DNA of 64,000 nt from Siphonodentalium dalli (GCA_032622095.1 CP136069.1:163609043-163673042), one strand, 5' to 3'; counted from the first letter of the stretch, positions 51,001 to 61,000 are shown. Notes: generated by a model from the letters alone, not told the origin. Numbers and translations: made by a program.

Positions 51001-54000
51001 ATACATAATTTGGAAGCTCGAAAGAGCCATGTCTGTTTAAGCAATTAAACATTGAATGCAAAACTAGAAGATGCTCATTATTGATAGTATTGTAGAATAT
51101 ACTTTGCATGAGTTGTAGTTGCAAGGAGAACACAAAAGTTCACCCAAGACAACGTGGGGTTGGGGTGGGGAGGGGGTATCAAAATGTGATATACTATGTC
51201 CCCCTTGGGTGGCTACAGACCAAAACAAGAATTCTAGATCATGAACTTTTTATCCAAATACAATATTTTGCTTTGTTTTTAGTTTAAAACAGCTTGCAGG
51301 TGTTCTAGTCTTCTCTGTTTGACCTAATATGAAGCATTTAATTAGTTTTCACGCCCCCCCCCCCCCCAATAGGTGATGACTGGTGAAATTCACTAAAAAC
51401 TGATGTAGGAAGGGGGTAGGTGTCTCTGTGAACAGAAAACAATTGAATACCGAATAATTACATTTTATAAAGATATGTACACAAAATATGGTTATTTCTC
51501 CCTTAACTATCAGCTATTATGTTTGCAAACATGTCACTATGTTGCCTGCTATGTTGTTGATATGCATGAATGGTGTTGGGATGTGATCAAGTTTTTGATG
51601 AAGCTCTTCTGAGCTGTAAACATGGTTATTTAAGATTCGTGAAGAATAATGTCAATTATCATATTTTAATTAACCCTTTACCCAACAGAACGGCCCTGTG
51701 CCAATGCATTCTCTTATATATGCGAGTCGACCGTAGGTCGCCTCGCATATATAAGAGAATGCATTGGCTTAACACATTAAAAATTATAAAATTGTTAAAG
51801 AATGTAAGAAAAAATGGTAAAAAGTGTTAAAAACAGATTTTTTTTAGGCCACTGCATTCTCTTATATATGCGAGGCGACCTATGGTCGACTCGCATATAT
51901 AAGAGAATGCATTGGCACAGGGCATAACTGTAGCTATCACAATGTGGTCAAGGAGCCGGTTCCAATGATATCCATATTTGTATGGTTCTATTGAGACAGA
52001 CCGAAGATATTTTAGGCTATTGAAGCTTTATTTGGCCGGTTTTGGCCGGTTTGTTGGGTAAAGGGTTAAAGAATGTAGACTAATAAACAAATAAAAAGAT
52101 TCCAGGATCAATGATGTATGGGTATAAATGTATTTATAATATCAGCTTAGGGCCATTTTAAGCAGTCAAAATACAAAATACTGTATACAAAATAATGCGT
52201 GCCCCCCCCCTCCCCTCCCCCAGTTGCAGATTTTCCTCATGGGACAAATAATGAAAGTGTCGATGACTGTAGCTCAACTTGCAAATGGAATCATGTCATA
52301 TATTTCAGACAATAGAGCGATAGGGAACTTGGACAGTTTATATGCTTATGTAACTAGAGGCTACCCAGAAGATGCATAAACAGTTTGAGATTAATTGGAT
52401 GAAAAAGTTTGGCTGTATGGAGTGCCAATGGATTCAAATTTGAAATCCAATATTGGCTGCTGGTGGCCATGTTTTTAAAAGAATTTCGGAAAAAACTGTT
52501 GGCTGATGGCTCCCGTCTAAGGGGTCACCCCAAACATCCATATGAAGTTTGAGGATGATCGAATTAGAGATGTGACCTGTAGGGTGGCTAACGGAAATTG
52601 ATGATGGAAGGACACACTGACGGACGGATGACCGACGCCAACCCATGGCAATAGCTCAAATTTGACTTTGTCAAGTTGAGCTAAAAATTATAAAGCTGGT
52701 AATTGGCTATGACTTAGTCTTTTAGAATGAGAGAGTTAACTAAAACAAACCATGTAACCAGCATTTCGGTTAAGGTGAATCTAAAATTTTTATGCCAGTT
52801 TCTACTCCCACTCTTGGCATTGTAAATTTGAGCACCATTATAATCAATCCTCATGTCTTGATTAATTGGGCATTTTAATATTTTAAATTTAATAAATTTA
52901 GTGAAAAAGTTTCTACATATTCTGTATATTAAATGAACTGCTGCAAATCAGAATGTTGTTGTAGATTGAATGGGAAATTACAACACCAGAGAATGCAATG
53001 TTGAGTGGCCTATTATTGCAACATTCAACAGAGATAATCTTTTCCCTTCATTGCCAATTAGTTTTCCTTTGCAGTTGATAAAGAATTGGAGATTGTGAAT
53101 AAAGAACTTGAAGAAGAGAGGAATGTTATAAGGCAGCTAGAAGAGAGCGCGCATCAACGGGAGAAAGCAAAGGAGTTTGAAATATCAAAACTCTCTGTGG
53201 AGGTTAGGTCAAAACAAAATTTTGGTTTCATGTGCACTTTTTTGTTTCTGGTCGAGTTGTGTCCGGATAACAGTGGGTTTCTGTGTCAAGATGAAAGCGC
53301 AATAACTCCAATAAATGTTATGGAAATTTTGTCAAAATTCGATCCAAGCTTCTTATTTATAAGGAATGTCCATCAAATACACTTGAACATATAGTATTCA
53401 ATATAGCCGGACTTAATTCTGAGAAGTTCTAGCAATATTTTGAAAACAACAAATGCTGATGATACAGTAATGCCCTAAATAATCGCTTCCTTAACCACAG
53501 CAGAATTATGGGTAATTTTTCAGGATTTAGTCGGAATATGGCTTGTTGCCATTCATCGGAAAGCTCTCACTGAGAGCTTTCCGATGAATGGCAACAAGCC
53601 ATATTTCCGACTAAATCTTGAAAAATTACCCATAATTCTGCTGTGGTTAAGGAAGCGATTATTTAGGGCCACAACATGCTTGTCGGATGAGCGTAACGGG
53701 TAACTTAAGACTAGAATCTATAGATTTTATTATTCATGTGCGTCTGCCAACTGAAGAGGTACAGTAATGCCCTAAGTAATCGACCTCGGAAATATGGCTT
53801 GTTGCCATTTATTGGAAAGCTCTCGCCGAGATGAATGGCAACAAGCCATATTTCCGACTAAATCCTGAAAAGTTACCCATAATTCTGCTTTGGTTAAGAG
53901 GTCGATTACTTAGGGCATTACTGTAGAGTAAAACCTCTTCAAACCGGACCCTCCATAAACTGAATCCCTCTCCATACTGAACATATTGTCTGGTCCCGAA

Positions 54001-56097
54001 TTCACCCAAGTGCGTTCTCTCTACAAATCTGGACCACTCTATTCCGAACATCGGATGACTTTTCTAGTACATAAGTGAACAAATACATTAGTTTCTACTT
54101 CCGAAATCTGAATGCTGAAAGTGATACCAACAAAATGCATGGGCTGTAGATTTGATATACTAGATGCTGAGCTCTTGTTGGCTTTGGTGTAGACTGGGGA
54201 ACATTTATCAGTTTAAATTTCTGGTCTACATTCAACTCTGAGCAGTTGTTTTCATGTTAGTGAATTAGTGTTTAGATTGGACAGAGGTCGCAAGAATAAG
54301 TACAAATCAGCACATGATTGATGTAAAACAAAGTGTCAGTGCTCTATTCTCCTTGAAGTCACCATTGTTCATTCAATGTGTGAAATAAGCATACTAGTAG
54401 TTATCAGACACCTGCTGTTATAATCCAATTCAAAGCGTTCGCTGAACAAAAGACCGCTATTAAATTAAATCAGTACTCATATACAAGAGTACAAAACTGT
54501 TGTCAGCGACATTTTCAAAAACAGCAAATCACCATATAATTTATCGTTTCTATATTTCCTGTCTTATCTATACATGTATTGTCTTAATATACCATGTTTT
54601 TATTTCTTATTATACCATGTTTATCTATTGTTATTTATAATTTATTTGGTACTTTATTGAATAGAGTTTAATTATTCAATAATGAGTTGGTTGTACTTCG
54701 ATAACTCTTTACTTAGCAACGACATCAATACATTCCGATTTTAGTGCGATTTTCTATAAACTGAACACCTGTCTAAACCAAACAGAAGGGTCGGTCCGAA
54801 GGGTTTATGGTTTGGAGAGGTTTTACTGTACTATCAACACATATTATTAAAGAAATTAGATGCCTGTGTCAGTCTAATCCATGTGTGATAGCATCCAACT
54901 AGCTTTCCTGTTTTGTAGTATGAGAACAAACTGGCCAAGTTACAAAGACAGAAAGTGCAGTCAAGTATGGCTCAGGCTAATTCAGCAAATCAAGAAATAT
55001 TCAGAAAGGTGGGTACAGAAAGCATGTGGGCAAGCCTGCAAATAGTGTGACTTTTGCAGAATGAGGTCCCCAGAGGGTGAATTTAGTGATGCAACCAAGG
55101 ACAGTGGGCTAGCATCACCAAATTCACCCTCTGGGGACCTCATTCTGCTTTGGCCTCATCTTCGGGGAAGTATCTATAGTCTCAAATTAACATTGTTTTT
55201 AGTTACTTTTTCCATTCTGGGAAGTTTGAGATGACAGGATACCTGTATGATGGAAAAAATTTGTGTAAATCAGCCCTAGCATTCAAAATGAAGAAAAAAA
55301 AACGGCCCTTAAAATTTATTCTGACCTTCCTGAACACACATGTCCCTTCTCCTGAAATAATCCATTAAAGGTACTCAATCCGATCAGACGCTCCTAAATT
55401 ACTATTTCTTTGGCTTCGGGGGTAAAAAAAATATTTGATTCGAGTCGAGGAACCTACCCGTCAAAGCTCAGAGTGATCAGATATAGATTTTTGAAGTTAA
55501 TTATTTCAATTGTTTCTAGCCCAGAAACTCGTGTTCAAACAGGTTCAAATGGACGTTCTGGCAGATAAAGAAATAGTAATTTAGAAGCGTCTGATCGGAT
55601 TGAGTACCTTTAAAGATTAGGCGAATCGATAGTTTATGGGACATACTAGGGCTGTTTGCAGTAGAAAATTGGAATCAAGTTCAATTATGTAACACAACCC
55701 GTCTGATATTGAAAAATATAGCCTTTGCTTTTGAGACAGAAGTATACAAGTTGCCAGTTTTAAACATTTGTCCTCACACTATAAGACCACCCTCCCTACC
55801 AAATCTGATTTAGATCTGATAACCCACTGCTGAAGTATCTGCATGGACAGACAGATATGAACTCAATACAGTATACCCCACCCCCATTTTCTTTTAAAAC
55901 AACATTTTAGGACATTAAATATGACTAATAGATTGTTCACATTTTTCCAGAAACTTCAACATATGAAATCAGAATATGATCGGGATGTTTCGAAACTAAA
56001 AAATCAGATAACGGAGCTTACTGACAAGTTACAGATGAGATATGATGCTGAGAGAGAGAAAGCTGCACATCCATATGGGAAGAAAAGGAAGGTCTGA
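38966..56097 (+). CDS. CCDC152: CCDC152-like coiled-coil protein, 8 coding exons
   Basis: Spliced gene of eight coding exons: 38966-39052, 40057-40162, 41838-41906, 49219-49283, 50095-50197, 53075-53202, 54919-55008 and 55951-56097. They sum to 795 nt, giving 264 residues plus TGA, and every exon junction keeps the frame. All introns are GT-AG. The start is the first of two adjacent ATGs and is preceded in frame by a TAG, so the N-terminus is secure. The protein is nearly all charged coiled coil (about residues 40-250). From memory, human CCDC152 (about 250 residues) shares an N-terminal pattern like NLEIFIDAF, a C-terminal RKKLQHM segment followed by a heptad region, and a basic tail. The function of CCDC152 is poorly known. 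In vertebrates it overlaps SELENOP; no selenoprotein gene is visible here. Introns 2, 3 and 6 are loaded with palindromic transposons. It could instead be another small coiled-coil family, but the colinear matches at both ends argue for CCDC152. Confidence 0.82.
39420..39842. repeat. Degenerate repeat related to 13520-14430
   Basis: Shares CTGTCCGTCC, TTTTGGTTTCCG, GATAACT and the CTAGCAATGCTCTTGTTTT end. In intron 1 of the CCDC152-like gene. Confidence 0.5.
40057..40162 (+). CDS. CCDC152: CCDC152-like exon 2
   Basis: Acceptor AAATCAATTTCAG, donor TCAG|GTAACA. Phase 0 in, phase 1 out. It encodes about residues 30-64 (FLFKQTKEKEWQGVLLKNE...), the start of the coiled coil, rich in K and E. Confidence 0.82.
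40970..41070. repeat. Family A palindrome, single hairpin
   Basis: CCAATACATTCTCTTATATA.. with complement, then CACAGGGTTTTCAAAA. In intron 2. Confidence 0.65.
41270..41439. mobile_element. Palindromic MITE, family B, copy 1
   Basis: TACAGTAATGCTC..GACTCCTTAACCACAGCAGA arms meet near CATCGGAAAGCTCTCACTGAG. In intron 2. Confidence 0.72.
41520..41786. mobile_element. Family A MITE, TTAA-bounded double hairpin
   Basis: TTAACCATTCCATGACTGGAGC.. to ..CATGAAAGGGTTAA. Two hairpins are separated by AGCAATATTTACCTTGTAAC. It ends 51 bases before exon 3, so it occupies the branch-point side of intron 2. Confidence 0.75.
41838..41906 (+). CDS. CCDC152: CCDC152-like exon 3
   Basis: Acceptor ATATTTCTAG, donor GAAG|GTAAGG. 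Phase 1 in and phase 1 out. It encodes about residues 65-87 (DNDRMQEVIRKLNKELETI...), with clear heptad spacing of hydrophobic residues. The next intron is 7.3 kb and holds a large foldback element. Confidence 0.8.
42017..42232. mobile_element. Palindromic MITE, family B, copy 2
   Basis: About 100-bp arms; intron 3, left arm of the foldback element. Confidence 0.72.
42396..42912. mobile_element. Palindromic element with two family A hairpins and a loop
   Basis: Outer arms GTTTATATGCTGAGCTATGC.. and complement, then one family A hairpin on each side, and a unique loop (CTGCAGGGAGCCCCACACAT..). The same hairpins and loop recur at 63466-63908 in opposite orientation with different outer arms. 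Confidence 0.75.
44226..46900. other. Core of the foldback element, no gene
   Basis: AT-rich. ORFs up to 83 codons (for example 45753-46004, containing MGGGKTAPILPRKQYAQ) lack recognisable domains or partner frames. Confidence 0.35.
48796..48929. mobile_element. Palindromic MITE, family B, copy 3 (left arm shortened)
   Basis: One arm has lost about 75 bases. Sits in the right end of the giant foldback element. Confidence 0.65.
49219..49283 (+). CDS. CCDC152: CCDC152-like exon 4
   Basis: Acceptor TTTTTTTCCTCCAG, donor AAAAA|GTTAGT (an adequate but weaker donor). Phase 1 in, phase 0 out. It encodes about residues 88-109 (DDNRRKKEIIQQKEFEIVKL...), resembling the KKEISKL-type stretch in the middle of vertebrate CCDC152. 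Confidence 0.78.
49405..49852. mobile_element. TTAA-flanked MITE, family C, copy in intron 4
   Basis: TTAA at 49405-49408 and 49849-49852, with GATTGAGTACCTTTAA at the right end and a diverged left end. Confidence 0.72.
50095..50197 (+). CDS. CCDC152: CCDC152-like exon 5
   Basis: Acceptor TATTAATTCAG, donor AAAAAT|GTGAGA. Phase 0 in, phase 1 out. It encodes about residues 110-143 (INSEARQQHTCEIREQTIGH...), again charged coiled coil. Confidence 0.78.
50410..50830. repeat. Putative dispersed repeat (ATCCCCATCCC..)
   Basis: Starts with the inverted pair ATCCCCATCCC/GGGGGG and CCGTCTGTCCGTCTAGC, a layout like the 13.5-kb element. In intron 5. Only one copy in the window. Confidence 0.35.
51673..52065. 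mobile_element. Family A double hairpin with TTAACCCTTTACCCAACA ends
   Basis: TTAACCCTTTACCCAACA and its complement TGTTGGGTAAAGGGTTAA bound two near-perfect 70-base hairpins. In intron 5. Confidence 0.7.
52253..52685. mobile_element. Family E element, short copy
   Basis: GAAAGTGTCGATGACTGTAG.. to ..GTCAAGTTGAGCTAA, with one GGCTGCTGGTGGCCATG unit. In intron 5. Confidence 0.7.
53075..53202 (+). CDS. CCDC152: CCDC152-like exon 6
   Basis: Acceptor TTTTCCTTTGCAG, donor GGAG|GTTAGG. Phase 1 in, phase 0 out. It encodes about residues 144-186, ending in KEFEISKLSVE, which recalls the KEMEISELNAKL segment of human CCDC152. Reading runs open past the donor into intron 6 for about 190 bases, so an intron-retained isoform is possible but unsupported. 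Confidence 0.82.
53464..53669. mobile_element. Palindromic MITE, family B, copy 4 (near perfect)
   Basis: Arms of about 100 bases are almost exact complements, meeting at CTCTCACTGAGAG. In intron 6. Confidence 0.8.
53760..53925. mobile_element. Palindromic MITE, family B, copy 5
   Basis: Same family; the left arm lacks the CCTTAACCACAGCAGAATTA part. In intron 6, 90 bases after copy 4. Confidence 0.72.
54919..55008 (+). CDS. CCDC152: CCDC152-like exon 7
   Basis: Acceptor TTTCCTGTTTTGTAG, donor GAAAG|GTGGGT. Phase 0 at both sides (90 nt), so skipping it would keep the frame. It encodes about residues 187-216 (YENKLAKLQRQKVQSSMAQA...), comparable with FDAKLARVQ in the human protein. Confidence 0.82.
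55056..55149. repeat. Hairpin with 35-bp arms next to exon 7
   Basis: GCAGAATGAGGTCCCCAGAG.. and its complement. It begins 48 bases after the exon 7 donor. Confidence 0.75.
55365..55612. mobile_element. TTAA-flanked MITE, family C, short copy (248 bp)
   Basis: TTAA ends, AAAGGTACTCAATCCGATCA and complement. In intron 7. Confidence 0.82.
55951..56097 (+). CDS. CCDC152: CCDC152-like exon 8 (last coding exon)
   Basis: Acceptor ATTTTTCCAG; phase 0. It encodes about residues 217-264 (KLQHMKSEYDRDVSKLKNQI...) and ends GKKRKV followed by TGA at 56095-56097. With the preceding exon it forms RKKLQHM, matching human RRKLQHF. The terminal KKRKV is a simple basic cluster of the kind that acts as a nuclear localisation signal; the human protein also ends in basic residues. 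Confidence 0.85.
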   Translation, partial: KLQHMKSEYDRDVSKLKNQITELTDKLQMRYDAEREKAAHPYGKKRKV

Positions 56098-56270
56098 TTT
56101 GAGGGAAATTAAATTCTACAATTCCAAATAGGAAGAGAAGTTTAAATCATAAAACTTCAAACCGTGTAACACTGCAAAAGGATAGCAGGGGCAGCCTAAT
56201 ACCTATGATAGTATTGCTTGGAATTATTATTGCCAGAATTGAGTAATTTGTATATTACTTGAGATATACT

Positions 56271-56300
56271 AATAAAGCCTGGTTTGAGTTTCATAATAAA
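56271..56300 (+). terminator. Polyadenylation signals of the CCDC152-like gene
   Basis: Two AATAAA hexamers (56271-56276 and 56295-56300) lie about 175-200 bases after the stop codon, on the coding strand, and are the first good candidates for the 3' end. The cleavage site itself cannot be read from sequence. Confidence 0.5.
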
Positions 56301-56309
56301 GTTGGAATT

Positions 56310-57340
56310 TCCAATTTCAAGTTAAGCTCCTCAGGCATTATTTAATTTATATCAGATTGTGGAATAATGCGGCCCTCCGCAGAACTGCAGCTGCAAGTAA
56401 ATCGGCCGTGCCTCTGGAGCTTTCATCTGTCTTAAATGCATGGATGGCCTTGGTTGTAGGTTATAATTTAGAAATAAAAGTTACCAAATTATGAAAATTT
56501 CCTCAAGAATATACTAATAGTATAGTATGAATATGATATTGTCCAAGCCAAGCATCTGTTTATAAACAGCACATAAAGAGTCTGTGACACACAACAATGG
56601 TGAATTGATTCAGTGACAAATTGAACACCAAAATATTGAGTGGCGAGGATTAGTGAGCGCTATAACAGTATGTTGTAATCAACATGGTACAGTTTTAAAC
56701 GAAGTTCACTCAGTGGGATCTCCCAGGTGTTCAGTGTTTTTCTTATCGCACACTCTTTGAATACTGTACTGTAACAAAACATGGCCTTTGTTTACTAAAA
56801 CTGAGTACAATCTTGATAATAGCATGCTATTTTTATACAATATTTATTATTGGTATAAGAACAAAATCTGATTCAGGTCATTCTGTTTATGGTGGTTTTA
56901 ACGGATGTGACTATTTTAACAAAAATACCCATCCCAAAGTCCATCCGTATCTTTAAACTATAAAATTTTGATCCATCCATACAGTTTACAATCTATTGGG
57001 AACCACACAATTTATATTGCAGTATGAAGGGAGAGAAGCTGTCAACTATCAGCTGAAACTCATGCATTTATTAAAATTTCTGAATCATACATGTACATAT
57101 TCTATAAAAGTAACATCTAAAACAATTGTTACAAGACACCTCATGAGTTATGTATTATGGTTTGCAAATTTACTTTGTGATAGTTTGTAATTGTTTGCCT
57201 CATGTTCATTTTGTGTTATACATGAGTTTAAGGGGGAGGTCGAATGATCAATGTTATTTCCATGCAAATTTCTGGAGCAGAAACAAATTTAATTCCTGGA
57301 AAATTGATCTGTATCCTGAGATTTGCATAGTGTTATTACA
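56310..57340. other. Gene-free stretch
   Basis: AT-rich DNA after the 3' end of the CCDC152-like gene; no repeat boundary seen. Confidence 0.35.
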
Positions 57341-57344
57341 CAGC

Positions 57345-57414
57345 CTATAAGAGAATGCACTGGCACATGGTCTTTAATGCTGCATCATCACAGCTACCAT
57401 CATGAAAGTGTTAA
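57345..57414. repeat. Family A fragment
   Basis: CTATAAGAGAATGCACTGGC.. to ..CATGAAAGTGTTAA; right half only. Confidence 0.6.
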
Positions 57415-58003
57415 AATTGATAATACTTTAGGCAGTGAACAAAACTCCAATCATAGATATCCATATAACGATCCATGGCGGTTTGGAGTCTCAAACTATA
57501 TGTACTATACGTAGTAATTCTTGGTTTTGTCACACTCCTGTCTGGTTACAAGGATAAAAATAGGTCCATGAATCGAGAAAAATAATAGGGTCCTCCAAAA
57601 CTTCGAAATTTGATTTGATTTGTGAATCGGACTGCTGATTTGATTCGACCATATGATCTTCGCTGACGTACTGAGTAGATGGACATTTACGGTAGTTCAC
57701 AGAATATGTTGCATACAATGGCTCCTTCTCGTTTCATTGTTACCGATTGTAATATCATATGTGTTTCACAAGTCTGTTTAAATTACAGATAAAAAAGCCT
57801 TTTATAAATATAGATATTTTTAGTCCTTATACTCATTCAATATTCTATCAATTCTTTCTCCATTTACACAATGAAATGTTTTTAAGAAACCCATGCACAG
57901 TATCTGGTAACTTCAGTCAAGTGCGCCTGAAAAGAGAAACATAACATAAGCCATTCACACACCGTCAGATTCCCAAGATAACATGACTTAACACTTTCAT
58001 GAC

Positions 58004-58183
58004 TTAACACTTTCATAGGGAGCCTTGTGTATATAAGAGAATGCACAGGCTTACAAGGTCAAGGTAAATATTGTTAGGCCAATATATTCTCTTATATATG
58101 CGAGGCTCCCTATGGGAGACTCGCATATATAAGAGAATGCATCGGCACAGGGTTCTCGCAAAACCCAGTCATGAAAGAGTTAA
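58004..58183. mobile_element. Family A MITE, TTAA-bounded
   Basis: TTAACACTTTCAT.. to ..CATGAAAGAGTTAA. A near-perfect hairpin lies at 58078-58146. Confidence 0.72.
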
Positions 58184-58269
58184 ACAAAATTTCAATTCTA
58201 CCATCTTCATCCAAATTATCTAGCCTTGTGCTGCTAAATTACTTCGATATTGTTAGCTCATGTTAACTA

Positions 58270-58705
58270 AAGTAGCATTCAGACGAGTCCGTTTCGTTGA
58301 AATTGGATTACAGACAATAACAATTAGGCGTTCAGACAACTGCGATGCGTCCATTACGTTGTATCCGTTAACACATGCAAGATTATATTTTCATGCAACA
58401 TACGGCGTAACGGATGGCTTTACTTGTTTCAATCGATAAAAGATGGTGGCCGTCTTGGAAGCAAAGGAAAATAAACTTGTATTTATGTCAACAAAGTGTT
58501 AGTTGTTGGGATTTGGGTTTGGGTTTGACATTAAAATTAATTTATTAGAGATATATTGATTTGTAATATTGCATTAATCCCAATATCGAACTTATTAGCT
58601 GCAATTATTAACCAGGTCTACTCTAATGCAGAGTGCTTGACGCAGGCTGTGGATGGTGACACAGCAATGTATGGACCAATGCAACAGACTTGTCTGAACA
58701 CTTCT
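58270..58705. repeat. Candidate inverted-repeat element
   Basis: AGCATTCAGACGAGTCCGTT at left and GCAACAGACTTGTCTGAACA at right are partial complements. A related fragment lies at about 49928 (GCAACGGACTCGTCTGAACA). Confidence 0.45.
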
Positions 58706-58806
58706 TTAGCTATGATGTTGCCAAAATAAACTAATGATCTAAGGAATTGCTAGTATGTCATATTGTTGGATTTTTATATTGTCATTTTCATGCACTTGTG
58801 CAAATC

Positions 58807-58879
58807 AGAACTACTCTCGCTAAAGCAATGCAAAGCCAATTGCCTGTTTCTCCAGCCAGCACGGATGGTCCAAAACCCT
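58807..58879 (+). other. Possible exon, unidentified
   Basis: Bounded by a possible acceptor (GTGCAAATCAG) and a strong donor (CCCT|GTGAGTG). It reads TTLAKAMQSQLPVSPASTDG then PKP. There may be a partner at 59147, but simple joining at the best acceptor gives a stop, so the pairing is doubtful. It lies in the gap between the two real genes. Confidence 0.2.
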
Positions 58880-59146
58880 GTGAGTGCAACCTTTTATTCC
58901 CGTTGGGGATAATTATAATCTGCAGGAAATAATTGCGGTACATTTTTTGCACATACATGCATGGAAGTGAGATTGAACACAACCTGTTCTCAGTTCAGAT
59001 TTCTATTGTATTGAAAATGTGAAGAATTGTGAAATCATCGGTCCAAATGTGTCATTGATACTTGATAGGGTGATGGTGATTTTGGATAAAAATAAATCAC
59101 TCGGTATCAATCAACTAACTTTTTACTGCCATTACGTCAGGAAATA

Positions 59147-59224
59147 TTGGATACAGGATACTTAAAATTAGACCTGGAGCTTGCTGAGGTGGATGCTTCA
59201 TTAGCATGTGTCGCAGAAATAAAT
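59147..59224 (+). other. Possible exon abutting a repeat, unidentified
   Basis: After acceptor TTACGTCAG the frame reads EILDTGYLKLDLELAEVDAS... and stays open into the adjacent inverted-repeat element, which begins at about 59225 (GAAAGTGTCAATGACAC). It could be a last exon truncated or terminated by that insertion, or chance. Confidence 0.2.
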
Positions 59225-60262
59225 GAAAGTGTCAATGACACTGTAGCTCAACTTGGATGGGGGATAATTTCATGTTTTACAGTCAATGGAGCGATCAGGA
59301 ATGCGGAAAGTTTAAATCTCTAAGTAATACTACTATACTAGATCTCAACATGGAGAGATATATATATATATGTAAATTGATAGCTCCCATTTAATGGTCA
59401 CCCTGATGATCAATATGAAGTTTGGTGATGAACGGATGAGCGATGTGTTCTGTAGGTTGTGCCCAAGGGCCAAGGATTTAGTTATGCAAAGATTAAAATC
59501 CAAGAAGGCCACTGGCAGCCATGTTTAGTAACGAAATTCGGAAAAATTGATGGCTCCCATTTAAAGGTCACCCCGGACTCCAAAATTGTTCAAAACAACT
59601 AGAGGTGATTCTAAGCAAGTAAATTTTCAAAACAATTCCCCAATGTGCGCTGCAGGGTGTGCCGATGGATTCAAATTTGAAATCCAAAATGGCTGCTGGC
59701 AGTCATGTTTTTTAACGAATTTCGGTAAAAATAGGAGGCTCCCATCTAGAGGTAACTCCCGAAGATCAACATGAAGTTTGGTGATGATCGGATGAGAGAA
59801 TGACACGTAGGGTGTGCTCAAGGATTTTTTCCCGCTTGGCTCCAATCTAGAGGTCACCACGAAGATCCATATGACATTTGGTGGTGATCGGAAGAGGGAT
59901 GTGGTCTGTAGGGTGTGCCAAATGTTTTAGTCATGCAAAGAGTAAAATCCAAGATGGCTGCCAGCAGCCATGTTTTTAATCGAAAATTGTTCAAATTTGA
60001 TAGCTCCCATCTATAGGTGATTCTAAACATGCCTGTAAAACAATTATCCAATAAATTTGAAATCCAAGATGGCTGCAGCCATGTTTTTTAACAATTTTCG
60101 GTCAAAATAGGAGGCTCCCATCTACAGGTCACCCCGAAGATCCATATGAAGTTTGGTGACGATCGGATGAGAGATGTGACCTGTAGGGTGTGCCAACAGA
60201 AATTGTTGACGCAAGAAAGGCAACACAATGTCATGGTAATAGCGGAAACCTGCACTTTGGAG
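59225..60262. mobile_element. Family E element with degenerate tandem units
   Basis: Starts GAAAGTGTCAATGACACTGT. Repeated ATCCAAGATGGCTGC and GAGGTCACCCCGAAGATC units. The right end is degraded. Confidence 0.62.
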
Positions 60263-60423
60263 CCTCAGATCATACCTAGTAGTTCTCACTTTTGTCCATG
60301 AATAACAAGTAATTTTAAATGAAATTATCACTTCAGAGGCAAAATGGGGTGTTTTTCTCCTCCAATCTTTGCATAAAGATAACATTAAAGACATATTATG
60401 GACTTGTTCGGGTGTGTGAAACA

Positions 60424-61000
60424 CCTGTAGCTCAACTTGGATGGGGGATAATTTCATGCGTTAAAGAATGTGGAAAGTTTAAATGTCTAAGTAATACTAC
60501 TATACTAGATCCCAACATGAAGAGATATATAATATATCTCTTCATGTTGGGATCTAGTATAGTAGTATTACTTAGACATTTAAACTTTCCACATTCTTTA
60601 ATGCATGAAATTATCCCCCATCAAGTAATATATATGTAACTTGATAGCTCCCATTTAGTGGTCACCCTGACGATCAATATGAAGTTTGGTGATGCACGGA
60701 TGAGGTCTGTAGGTTGTGACGAAGGATTTAGTCATGCAAAGAGTGAAATCCAAGAAGGCCACTGGCAGCCATGTTTAGCAACGAAATTCAGAAAAAATTG
60801 ATGGCTCCAATCTAGAGGTAACCAAATTTTTTCAAATTTGATAACTCCCATACAGAGGTGATTCTAAACATGTCTGCAAATTTTCAAACAATTCTCCATT
60901 AATGCGGGCTGCAGGGTGTGCCGATGGATTCAAAAGAATAAATTCCAAGATGGCTGCTGGCAGCCATGTTTTTTAACGAATTTCGGTCTAAATAGGATGA
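60424..61000. mobile_element. Family E element with an inserted palindrome
   Basis: Starts CTGTAGCTCAACTTGGATGG, has the same internal units, and includes the long perfect palindrome at 60434-60628. Confidence 0.6.
60434..60628. repeat. Near-perfect palindrome, about 97-bp arms
   Basis: CTTGGATGGGGGATAATTTC.. runs to a centre at about 60531 (ATATATAATATAT) and is followed by its near-exact complement, with almost no loop. Confidence 0.85.

Noticed and set aside
58807-59224. Identification of the two candidate exons as NOPCHAP1 (C12orf45)
   Set aside because: A faint resemblance to its leucine-rich segment was considered, but joining at the best splice sites creates a stop and the similarity is too weak.
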